Source: SIG578 sp036311245 (GTDB lineage: Bacteria > Bacillota > Clostridia > Oscillospirales > Ruminococcaceae). From it: a DNA stretch of 5,724 bases. The notes beneath the pieces were generated by a model. It was not told the origin of the DNA and did no database searches. It was given only the letters and a program-made list of their open reading frames with translations. Shown here piece by piece: positions 1 through 4,150 of the stretch (within the stretch, counting starts at the first letter, position 1; every line of letters starts with the position of its first letter). The DNA is taken from contig JAXJQH010000034.1 of assembly GCA_036311245.1 (NCBI GenBank), positions 1 to 5,724 of the forward strand, given 5' to 3'. Position numbers and translations under genes: made by a program.

Positions 1-1
1 G

Positions 2-130
2 AGCGACCCCGACGAGAGCTTTATGCACATCGAGGACGAAGAAGAATTTGACCGCGTTGCAGCCGTATTCGTTGAGCGTCTGTCCGATGAATTTGAGTTC
101 CTCTATCCTGACGAGGAAGAGGGCAAATAA
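2..130 (+). CDS. DUF1292 domain protein, C-terminal 42 residues (5' end outside window)
   Basis: The frame is open from the window edge to a TAA stop and encodes a very acidic tail. It contains EDEEEFDRVAAVFVERL and then ends in a run of Glu and Asp followed by Gly-Lys. The 'EEEF-RV---F' pattern followed by an acidic end is typical of DUF1292 (YrzB-like) proteins, which are about 85-110 residues long, so more than half of the gene lies upstream. The molecular function of the family is unknown. In many Firmicutes the gene sits in the alaS - ireB (DUF965) - ruvX neighbourhood, so those genes may lie to the left, but that is inference. A new promoter starts about 20 bases after the stop codon, so the DUF1292 transcript does not obviously continue into a further protein gene. 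Confidence 0.75.
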   Translation, partial: SDPDESFMHIEDEEEFDRVAAVFVERLSDEFEFLYPDEEEGK

Positions 131-149
131 TTTAGCCTTTCATTCTGCC

Positions 150-177
150 TTGTTTGAAACATTACTTCTATTATAAT
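150..177 (+). promoter_or_regulatory. Housekeeping promoter of the non-coding RNA
   Basis: A TTGTTT -35 element (150-155) and a perfect TATAAT -10 element (172-177) are separated by 16 bp. The predicted transcription start is near 184. No start codon with a ribosome binding site follows, and the transcript meets a terminator about 160 bases later, so the promoter serves a short non-coding RNA. Confidence 0.7.
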
Positions 178-183
178 CCAACA

Positions 184-370
184 CTTTTATAATTAGGAAA
201 GCTTCTTTGGCAGCCTATTGCAGACCTCCCGCATTTGCGGACGAAGGGAGCGTGAATCTGCCTCGTGGCTATACCATCCCTTTTCTTTGGAAACGGGTTT
301 TATATCGATGTAAGACGGCAAGGCGGGCATTAAAAAAATGCGCACATAGATTTTCTATGTGCGCTTTTCT
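184..370 (+). ncRNA. ssrS: Structured small RNA, probably 6S RNA
   Basis: This stretch has its own promoter, no convincing reading frame and a strong terminator at its end, giving a transcript of about 185 nt, the usual size of 6S RNA. Visible structure: a long-range stem pairing GCCT (213-216) with AGGC (321-324) and TGC (219-221) with GCA (318-320); a hairpin CCGC/GCGG (229-232 with 237-240); a small hairpin GCC/GGC (260-262 with 267-269); and a hairpin with CCC (278-280)/GGG (295-297) and TTTC (282-285)/GAAA (290-293). Between them lie largely unpaired segments that could form the central bubble. 6S RNA imitates an open promoter and sequesters sigma-70/sigma-A RNA polymerase in stationary phase. 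The 6S call rests on size, isolated transcription, position after DUF1292 and remembered resemblance to clostridial 6S sequences; I could not align it to a covariance model. SRP RNA, tmRNA and RNase P RNA are excluded by lack of their conserved cores. Confidence 0.55.
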
Positions 371-376
371 TTTTTC
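331..376. terminator. Bidirectional terminator between small RNA and TauE/SafE genes
   Basis: A perfect 10-bp stem (GCGCACATAG at 340-349 with CTATGTGCGC at 355-364) has a 5-nt loop. A T-rich run follows on the plus strand (365-376), and an A run precedes it (332-338), giving a T run on the minus strand. It ends the small RNA from the left and the minus-strand transporter genes from the right. The last codons and the stop of the downstream TauE/SafE gene (stop at 355-357) lie inside the hairpin. Confidence 0.88.
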
Positions 377-732
377 TTGAAGGATAGGATAATCTCTTTA
401 ATGCCCAATATCAGAAGAAATAATGCAAGTCCCTTGCGAAGCAAATCCCCGTGAATATTCCCCGAAAGAAAGGCGCCGAGCAGCGCAAAAGGCACTGCCG
501 ATAAAATCATAAACAGAGCCGCCTTCTTTTTTATAAAACCGTTTCTTATATGAAAAAATAATGAAACTAAGGCTATGGGAATAAAAAACAGCAGGTTTAT
601 GCCCTGAGCCTTTAGCTGAGGGGTTTTTGTAAATGCCGAAAGATAGATGAGCAGAATTCCCCCGCCGCCCATTCCCATCGAGCTTATAACTGCGGCAAAA
701 AAGCCGACTACCGCTTGCAGCGCGCCGTTCAT
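355..732 (-). CDS. TauE/SafE family half-transporter, second gene of a split pair (125 aa)
   Basis: This is a hydrophobic protein with about four membrane segments. Near its N-terminus it has the glycine-rich family signature (GMGGGG, residues 20-25), then KAQGINLLFF (41-50), a conserved segment after the second helix of each TauE/SafE repeat. Full-length family members are about 240-270 residues with eight helices built from two similar halves; this protein is only one half. The start codon overlaps the stop of the upstream half by ATGA (729-732), which indicates translational coupling and probable assembly of the two products into one transporter. TauE/SafE proteins are membrane exporters or importers of sulfur compounds and small organic anions (sulfite, sulfoacetate and similar); the substrate here cannot be told. 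The C-terminus is strongly basic (KKKEKR), suggesting a cytoplasmic end. Confidence 0.85.
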   Translation of the reverse strand: MNGALQAVVGFFAAVISSMGMGGGGILLIYLSAFTKTPQLKAQGINLLFFIPIALVSLFFHIRNGFIKKKAALFMILSAVPFALLGAFLSGNIHGDLLRKGLALFLLILGIKEIILSFKKKEKRT

Positions 733-1085
733 CTAAGCAGCATCCTCCCCGAAGCTATGACTATAATAATGCCAAAAATGCGCCTGAGCCAAGGTCCTGA
801 GAGCTTTTTTAAGAGGCGAGCGCCGACCGCTGCGCCTATAATGCCTGTGTAAATAAACCCTAAGCTATCAGAAAAGCTAACGTCGCCGCGCCATATATAC
901 AGGGCGGCGCTCACAACGGTAATCGACAGTATAACTGCCACAGAGGTAGCGTGCGCCTCTTTTTCGCTGAGTCCTGCCCTACGAAGCATCGGGACAGCAA
1001 CAGTTCCGCCGCCCGCTCCGAAAAAACCATTTAAAAAGCCGCACAGCGCACCCGCAAAAAGGCAGTAGAATCTTTTTGATTTCAT
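729..1085 (-). CDS. TauE/SafE family half-transporter, first gene of a split pair (118 aa)
   Basis: This membrane protein corresponds to the other half of a TauE/SafE transporter. The glycine-rich signature GAGGG is at residues 23-27, followed by AHATSVAVIL (44-53), the equivalent of the conserved helix-2 region, and GAAVGARL (84-91) near helix 3-4, before a final hydrophobic helix. I chose the ATG at 1083-1085 because an AGGAG ribosome binding site sits 8 bases upstream. The in-frame ATG at 1125-1127 would add 14 mostly charged residues and lacks such a site. The gene overlaps the next half-transporter by four bases, so the two form an operon. The two halves are different in sequence, so this is not a simple frameshift of a duplicated gene. 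The likely role is membrane export or import of a sulfur-containing or small organic anion; the substrate is unknown. Confidence 0.85.
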   Translation of the reverse strand: MKSKRFYCLFAGALCGFLNGFFGAGGGTVAVPMLRRAGLSEKEAHATSVAVILSITVVSAALYIWRGDVSFSDSLGFIYTGIIGAAVGARLLKKLSGPWLRRIFGIIIVIASGRMLLR

Positions 1086-1110
1086 AAAAGCTTCTCCTTT
1101 CTTAAAATCT

Positions 1111-1139
1111 AACATATTTTCTCTCATCTAATCATACAA
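1111..1139 (-). promoter_or_regulatory. Possible promoter of the TauE/SafE operon
   Basis: On the minus strand TTGTAT (1134-1139) and TATGTT (1111-1116) are separated by 17 bp and lie about 26 bases upstream of the chosen start. The -10 matches the consensus at only four of six positions, so the call is tentative. It occupies nearly the same bases as the sigma-E promoter on the opposite strand. Confidence 0.4.
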
Positions 1140-1140
1140 T
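1114..1140 (+). promoter_or_regulatory. Sigma-E (mother-cell) promoter of spoIIID
   Basis: ATATT (1114-1118) and CATACAAT (1133-1140) are separated by 14 bp. This matches the consensus known for Bacillus sigma-E, where the -10 is CATACA-T and the -35 core is ATATT. The predicted start near 1147 lies about 20 bases before the spoIIID start codon, just ahead of its ribosome binding site. In B. subtilis spoIIID is a known sigma-E gene, so sequence and biology agree. Confidence 0.82.
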
Positions 1141-1167
1141 GAAGTAGTGTTTTTAGGAGTTGATTGT

Positions 1168-1446
1168 ATGAGAGTCTTGACGCATGACAGAGCAGTCCAT
1201 TTGGGGGAATACATACTTAAAACAGGTGCCACCGTCAGGGCGGCGGCATCAGTTTTTCACATCAGCAAGTCCACTGTTCACAAGGATATTTCCGAAAGAC
1301 TTAAGAAAATCGACCCCGCTCTGTACAAATCGGTTAAAAAGGTGATGGATGTAAACAAATCCGAACGCCATATCCGCGGCGGCGATGCCACCAGACGCAA
1401 ATATCTTATTGTACGGCAACTTAAAAGACAAAGTCCCGAACGCTGA
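1168..1446 (+). CDS. spoIIID: Stage III sporulation transcriptional regulator SpoIIID (92 aa)
   Basis: SpoIIID is a small DNA-binding protein made in the mother cell during sporulation. It activates and represses many sigma-E genes and helps the switch to sigma-K. The protein matches the family along its full length of about 90 residues. It has a helix-turn-helix at residues 22-44 containing ISKSTVHKDISERL (B. subtilis has a nearly identical VSKSTVHKDLTERL), then NKSERHIRGGDATRRKY (63-79), corresponding to the basic C-terminal segment that makes extra DNA contacts. I chose the ATG at 1168 because AGGAG (1155-1159) precedes it by 8 bases and because of family length; the upstream ATG at 1147 would add seven unlikely residues. 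A sigma-E promoter lies just upstream. The neighbour, facing it, is spoIIQ, another sporulation gene. Confidence 0.96.
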   Translation: MRVLTHDRAVHLGEYILKTGATVRAAASVFHISKSTVHKDISERLKKIDPALYKSVKKVMDVNKSERHIRGGDATRRKYLIVRQLKRQSPER

Positions 1447-1463
1447 TGCGCTCGGGACTTTTG
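1429..1463. terminator. Terminator between spoIIID and spoIIQ
   Basis: The 10-bp stem AAAGTCCCGA (1430-1439) / TCGGGACTTT (1452-1461) continues, after one mismatch, as CGC/GCG (1441-1443 with 1448-1450). The TGA stop of spoIIID (1444-1446) lies in the apical part. T-rich runs follow on the plus strand, and a weaker TTTGTCTTTT follows on the minus strand, so it probably ends both convergent transcripts. Confidence 0.82.
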
Positions 1464-1510
1464 TTTGCCCCTTTTCCGCCCGATTTTTTCGGCTGAGGGC
1501 AGTTGTGCGC

Positions 1511-2278
1511 TTATCTCTCGCCCACAGGCTTTGTAATAATGCTCTCGGGGTCTATATACTTTCCGTTTTGCAGTACCGCAAAATGCAGGTGGCTTTGCTC
1601 GGATAGCTCAACCTTGGCGCTATCAGAAACTGTTCCTATCGACTGACCCGACTCAACCCTCTGACCCTTTTGCACCGAAACCTTGGAATTTAGTGAGGAA
1701 TATATGGTTATCATTCCGTTTGGGTGTTCTATCTCAACGGTAGTTCCCCACATATCGTCGTTATAAATTTTTGAAACCGTTCCCTCGCCTGCGGCTTTAA
1801 CGCTTGTTCCTTTATCTGCGGCGTAGTCCACGCCTGTGTGCAGCCGCCAGTCGCCCATTGTCTTGCTCTTTACGGGCTTGTTGCCGCTAAATTTATTTAA
1901 GACCTTTCCACTGACAGGCGATATGAAGAGCATCTGCTGCGATTGCTGCGAGCTTAGTAAGTTTTGTTGCGAATTTGATGAGCCTTGCTGCTTTGACGAC
2001 GACATAGACTCCTCCTGCCGTGAGGACGACGAGCCTGACTGCGCCAGCGCATCTGTCTGCTGTGCATTGCTTTCTGTTTGTAAGTTCCATTCACTTTCAT
2101 CTCCGCTCAAGCTTAATTCGCTGCTATTCTTTGATGCGAGCAGCCCATTTTTTATGCGGTCGGTTCCTGTGTAAACGGCAACGCAGGTTGCGACCACCAC
2201 AAGTCCCAGCACCAAGTATGCACCGTTTTTGCGGACAAACCGCCCGAATTTCCCGCTTTTTGTATTCATTATTTTCAT
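1511..2278 (-). CDS. spoIIQ: SpoIIQ-like M23/LytM-domain forespore protein (255 aa)
   Basis: SpoIIQ is a forespore membrane protein that crosses the intermembrane space and binds mother-cell SpoIIIAH. It is needed for engulfment and for late forespore gene expression. The protein has a basic N-terminus, one membrane helix (about 19-37), a Ser/Gln-rich flexible linker (about 50-116) and an M23 (LytM) domain (about 118-250). In the domain, zinc-ligand motif HxxxD is present as H147-TGV-D151 and the final HxH as H230-L-H232. The usual 'Y-x-H-L' catalytic histidine is replaced by serine (YSSL, 193-196). So metal binding may remain while hydrolysis is probably weak or absent. B. subtilis SpoIIQ is also degenerate but in the first motif. 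AGGAG lies 9 bases before the chosen ATG. The adjacent spoIIID supports the assignment over a general cell-wall peptidase. Confidence 0.88.
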   Translation of the reverse strand: MKIMNTKSGKFGRFVRKNGAYLVLGLVVVATCVAVYTGTDRIKNGLLASKNSSELSLSGDESEWNLQTESNAQQTDALAQSGSSSSRQEESMSSSKQQGSSNSQQNLLSSQQSQQMLFISPVSGKVLNKFSGNKPVKSKTMGDWRLHTGVDYAADKGTSVKAAGEGTVSKIYNDDMWGTTVEIEHPNGMITIYSSLNSKVSVQKGQRVESGQSIGTVSDSAKVELSEQSHLHFAVLQNGKYIDPESIITKPVGER

Positions 2279-2315
2279 TTTTTTCTGCTCCTTTTAAAAC
2301 GCTGTTTGTAAAATT

Positions 2316-2343
2316 ATTTTTGTCGCACTTTTTGGAATTATAC
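2316..2343 (-). promoter_or_regulatory. Possible sigma-F-type promoter of spoIIQ
   Basis: On the minus strand GTATA (2339-2343) is followed after 14 bp by GACAAAAAT (2316-2324). This resembles the forespore sigma-F pattern (GYATA, then GG--A-A-T about 15-16 bp later) with one -10 mismatch and a slightly short spacer. The position, about 30 bases of leader before spoIIQ, fits. In B. subtilis spoIIQ is a sigma-F gene. The region is very AT-rich, so chance similarity is possible. Confidence 0.35.
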
Positions 2344-2360
2344 ATTAACAAAAAAATTCA

Positions 2361-2392
2361 TAAAAATATGCCTATCTGAAAAGATAGGCATA
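2361..2392 (-). terminator. Terminator of the SLOG-family gene
   Basis: A perfect 11-bp hairpin (TATGCCTATCT at 2367-2377, loop GAAA, AGATAGGCATA at 2382-2392) lies just after the stop of the minus-strand SLOG gene. On that strand it is followed by a T run (2362-2366) and further T-rich sequence. No such run follows on the plus strand, so it acts for the minus-strand gene. It also insulates spoIIQ from that transcription. Confidence 0.85.
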
Positions 2393-2401
2393 CTTATAAG
2401 T

Positions 2402-2836
2402 TTATACATTTATGTTTATTACTCTTTTTCCTTTTTTCTCTGCAAGCTCCTTATATTTTGCCGCTCCTCCAACAATGTAATTAACATATGTTATAACAAT
2501 ATCCGCTTGCTTTATCATCCATTGATTTCTCTTTGCTATCGCAAAACGCGGCGGCGTACTCTCTAATCCATCGGGATATATAGTATCTGAATAATCAGAT
2601 AAATCAAATTCTTTTTTCTGCTCAGGCATATACGCTAAAACAACATAATAGCGAATATCAGGAAACTCACCTTGCAATTCTTTTAAGGTTTTTCTTACAA
2701 TAAAATCAAATCCTCCTTGATTTCCAACATAAAATAAATCTGCATTATTGTGTTTTATCAAATTCACAAGTATTTCTCTTAAAGCAAATTGTATATTTTG
2801 TGGAGCATCTCTATGTCCAAAAAATGTTACTGTCAT
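2402..2836 (-). CDS. SLOG / DUF1273-like nucleotide-binding-fold protein (144 aa)
   Basis: The protein starts with a beta strand and GHRD (residues 7-10). It then has YVGNQGGFD (36-44), a strand with AYMPEQK (68-74), an IYPDGLESTPPRFAIAKR segment (86-103), QADIVITYVN (110-119) and GGAAK (123-127). This order of a Rossmann-like fold with GHR near the start, a glycine-rich FD turn and a late acidic strand is characteristic of the SLOG group (DUF1273, YpsA-like). The group is proposed from comparative genomics to bind nucleotides or nucleotide-derived ligands; no reaction has been shown for this subgroup to my knowledge. AGAGG is 7 bases before the ATG. The gene is transcribed away from a small XRE repressor gene, with two palindromes between them, and ends in its own terminator. 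It is AT-rich compared with the flanking spo genes, which suggests separate acquisition. Confidence 0.75.
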   Translation of the reverse strand: MTVTFFGHRDAPQNIQFALREILVNLIKHNNADLFYVGNQGGFDFIVRKTLKELQGEFPDIRYYVVLAYMPEQKKEFDLSDYSDTIYPDGLESTPPRFAIAKRNQWMIKQADIVITYVNYIVGGAAKYKELAEKKGKRVININV

Positions 2837-2867
2837 TTTACCGCCTCTTTTTACACAAAATATTACT

Positions 2868-2888
2868 ATATATCCCTTTAGGATATAT
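2868..2888. promoter_or_regulatory. Operator palindrome 1 of the SLOG/XRE pair
   Basis: ATATATCC (2868-2875) and GGATATAT (2881-2888) form a perfect inverted repeat around a 5-bp spacer, CTTTA. It covers the predicted transcription start of the minus-strand SLOG gene. It is the same core, ATATCC-(C/A)TTTA-GGATAT, as the second palindrome 32 bp away (centre to centre). It is probably bound by the adjacent XRE protein. Confidence 0.7.
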
Positions 2889-2893
2889 GCGTT

Positions 2894-2922
2894 ATTCTAT
2901 CATATCCATTTAGGATATACAA
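2894..2922 (-). promoter_or_regulatory. Promoter of the SLOG gene with operator in its spacer
   Basis: On the minus strand TTGTAT (2917-2922) and TAGAAT (2894-2899) are separated by 17 bp, with TGA just before the -10 as an extended element. The spacer holds most of the second palindrome. A repressor there would block polymerase directly. The leader to the SLOG start is about 50 bases. Confidence 0.7.
2902..2918. promoter_or_regulatory. Operator palindrome 2 of the SLOG/XRE pair
   Basis: ATATCC (2902-2907) and GGATAT (2913-2918) are inverted repeats around ATTTA. It shares the six-base arms and four of five spacer bases with palindrome 1. The 32-bp centre spacing is about three helical turns, so two repressor dimers could bind the same DNA face and touch each other. 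A weak plus-strand -10 for the XRE gene (TACAAT, 2918-2923) abuts it, so this site may control both directions. Confidence 0.7.
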
Positions 2923-2963
2923 TAACATTGAAGTATTTTTTATGCAAATTTAGAGGTGTAAAA

Positions 2964-3302
2964 ATGAATCTTAATTATGAAATTATAGGAAATAGAATTC
3001 GCGAGCTTAGAAAAGAAAAAAATTGGACACAGGTATTTATAGCCGAAAAGTCAGGTGTAGAGCCATCCAACATTTCTCATATTGAGCGAGCAGCAACAAA
3101 GGTAAGTCTGCCGACTCTTGTAAGTATTGCTAACGCTCTTGAGGTGTCACTCGATGAGATTGTTTATGGCAACCTTATAAAAAACGCACACATTTCAATT
3201 AAAATAATAGACGATTTGGTTTCCGATTGCTCTGACCAAGAGTTGATTGCTTTGGCTGAGGTTATCAAAACAACTAAAAATGTTCTACGCGCAAAGAAAT
3301 AA
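2964..3302 (+). CDS. Small XRE-family (SinR-like) transcriptional regulator (112 aa)
   Basis: The N-terminal part (residues 9-66) is a standard HTH_3/XRE domain: IRELRKEKNWTQ, AEKSGVEPSNISHIE with the recognition helix around 33-41, then LPTLVSIANALEVSLDEI. The C-terminal 75-110 region is a short amphipathic helical segment, probably for dimerisation. The start at 2964 follows AGAGGTG (2952-2958) by 5 bases. A longer in-frame extension from 2748 would run through the promoter region and overlap the SLOG gene, so it is rejected. The gene is divergent from the SLOG-family gene and shares the operator region with it, so it likely represses both itself and that gene. The protein has no visible peptidase (ImmA-like) or ligand domain, so the inducing signal may come from the SLOG product or another protein. 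The target is inferred, not shown. Confidence 0.9.
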   Translation: MNLNYEIIGNRIRELRKEKNWTQVFIAEKSGVEPSNISHIERAATKVSLPTLVSIANALEVSLDEIVYGNLIKNAHISIKIIDDLVSDCSDQELIALAEVIKTTKNVLRAKK

Positions 3303-3338
3303 AACTAAAAGCCTCCCAATCGGGAGGCTTTTAGTTTT
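3301..3338. terminator. Strong bidirectional terminator after the XRE gene
   Basis: A 17-bp perfect stem (3301-3317 with 3322-3338) has a 4-nt AATC loop and a GC-rich centre GCCTCCC/GGGAGGC, flanked by A and T runs inside the stem. It begins at the last bases of the XRE stop codon and lies five bases before the stop of the convergent histidine phosphatase gene. It therefore serves both strands. Confidence 0.9.
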
Positions 3339-3343
3339 AAAAA

Positions 3344-3982
3344 TTATTCATCATCTTCATCTGCGTGTTTTAAGGGGAGGTTGCTATACAATTCGATTAC
3401 GCTGCCTGACATCCAGAGTTGAGGAGTTGTTGTGACTGTAAAGCCGCAACCATTCTGACAGTTGTACTCATAAAACTCGCGTTTTGGGAAAGCGAGCGAG
3501 GACAAAATCGAGGTTATTACTCCGCCGTGAGTGATGATAACGGTATCGGTCATACCCGTTTTCATTGCATATTCGGCGACCTTGGAAAAGCCCTCGTAGC
3601 ATCTCCGCGCAAACTGAAGACCGCTCTCGCCCTCAGGAACAGCATCCTTCATTCCGCCTTGCGCCCATTTTACAAAATCGTTATCGGATTTAAGCTCCTC
3701 GTATCCTCTGCCTTCAAAGGCGCCGAAATCGCACTCAGCAAGTTCATCAACTATCATATAGTTTCTATCGGGGTACAGTGCGTGAGCCGTTTGTATGCAC
3801 CTGAGCATAGGGCTTGTGAAAATAACATCCGCCTCGGGGTACCAAAGCTTTTCTCTCAGCTCTTTAAGCTCACTCATTCCTGCCGCCGAGAGGGATACAT
3901 CGGTTTTTCTGCCGATATATTTTCCGAGATGGCAGTCATCGAGCTTTCCATGACGGATAAGATGTATTCTGTATGTTTTCAT
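3344..3982 (-). CDS. Histidine phosphatase family protein (phosphoglycerate mutase-like, 212 aa)
   Basis: This belongs to the branch-1 histidine phosphatases, which form a phosphohistidine intermediate. The motif LIRHG (8-12) gives R10 and catalytic H11. TSPMLRCIQTA (56-66) has the second arginine, R61. ECDFGAFEG (83-91) has the acid E83. ITHGG (150-154) contains the second histidine, H152. All key residues are present and the length is usual for the family (about 200). The family includes GpmB-like phosphatases and alpha-ribazole phosphatase (CobC) as well as many enzymes of unknown substrate. No cobalamin genes lie next to it, so I leave the substrate open. The protein ends in an acidic tail (HADEDDE) and has no signal peptide, so it is cytoplasmic. 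The ribosome binding site is weak (GGTGA). It has its own promoter and a shared terminator, so it is probably monocistronic. Confidence 0.93.
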   Translation of the reverse strand: MKTYRIHLIRHGKLDDCHLGKYIGRKTDVSLSAAGMSELKELREKLWYPEADVIFTSPMLRCIQTAHALYPDRNYMIVDELAECDFGAFEGRGYEELKSDNDFVKWAQGGMKDAVPEGESGLQFARRCYEGFSKVAEYAMKTGMTDTVIITHGGVITSILSSLAFPKREFYEYNCQNGCGFTVTTTPQLWMSGSVIELYSNLPLKHADEDDE

Positions 3983-4012
3983 TTGTTCACCGCTTTATAT
4001 TTTGTTATTTAC

Positions 4013-4041
4013 AGTATAGCCTTTTTTGCACTTTGTTGCAA
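4013..4041 (-). promoter_or_regulatory. Promoter of the histidine phosphatase gene
   Basis: On the minus strand TTGCAA (4036-4041) and TATACT (4013-4018) are separated by exactly 17 bp, giving a start near 4006 and a leader of about 24 bases. An inverted repeat TTGCA (4026-4030) / TGCAA (4037-4041) covers the -35 and part of the spacer and might be a regulator site; the arms are only five bases. Confidence 0.75.
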
Positions 4042-4076
4042 GCATAATTTTTTTCTTCAAAATTCGACTTTTGGAC

Positions 4077-4105
4077 TTTACAAATTGTATAAAATAGTTT
4101 ATAAT
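4077..4105 (+). promoter_or_regulatory. Promoter of the 227-aa XRE regulator, with embedded palindromes
   Basis: TTTACA (4077-4082) and TATAAT (4100-4105) are separated by 17 bp, a strong housekeeping promoter. Two inverted repeats lie on it: TACAA-A-TTGTA (4079-4089) over the -35, and TATAAA-ATAG-TTTATA (4088-4103) over the spacer and -10. They are candidate operators for self-regulation, but the DNA is AT-rich, so chance palindromes are possible. Confidence 0.75.
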
Positions 4106-4150
4106 GATTTTCCCACACAAAATTTTGAGAGAGGTAGGTGACACAAGGTA

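Noticed and set aside
154..159. TTGAAA as the -35 of the small-RNA promoter
   Set aside because: It is only 12 bp from TATAAT; the overlapping TTGTTT at 150-155 gives a normal 16-bp spacer.
1086..1127. N-terminal extension of the first TauE/SafE half-gene to the ATG at 1127
   Set aside because: It lacks a ribosome binding site and the extension is charged; AGGAG sits correctly before the ATG at 1085.
1836..2379. Plus-strand open frames of 112 and 119 codons, one cysteine-rich
   Set aside because: They are antisense to the Ser/Gln-rich linker and N-terminus of SpoIIQ; repeated Ser and Gln codons read backwards produce the Cys, Ser and Leu runs. No ribosome binding sites support them.
2868..2918. 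The two ATATCC palindromes as the start of a CRISPR or mobile-element repeat
   Set aside because: There are only two short copies, placed on promoter elements between divergent genes, with no spacers, no cas genes, and no transposase; operator sites explain them better.
2020..3300. Prophage or integrative element around the XRE genes
   Set aside because: XRE genes alone are not evidence; no integrase, tRNA attachment site, structural or replication genes are visible.
3419..4141. A 240-codon open frame on the plus strand
   Set aside because: It lies opposite the histidine phosphatase gene, which has all family motifs; the plus-strand product resembles no family I recognise, and it runs through both divergent promoters.
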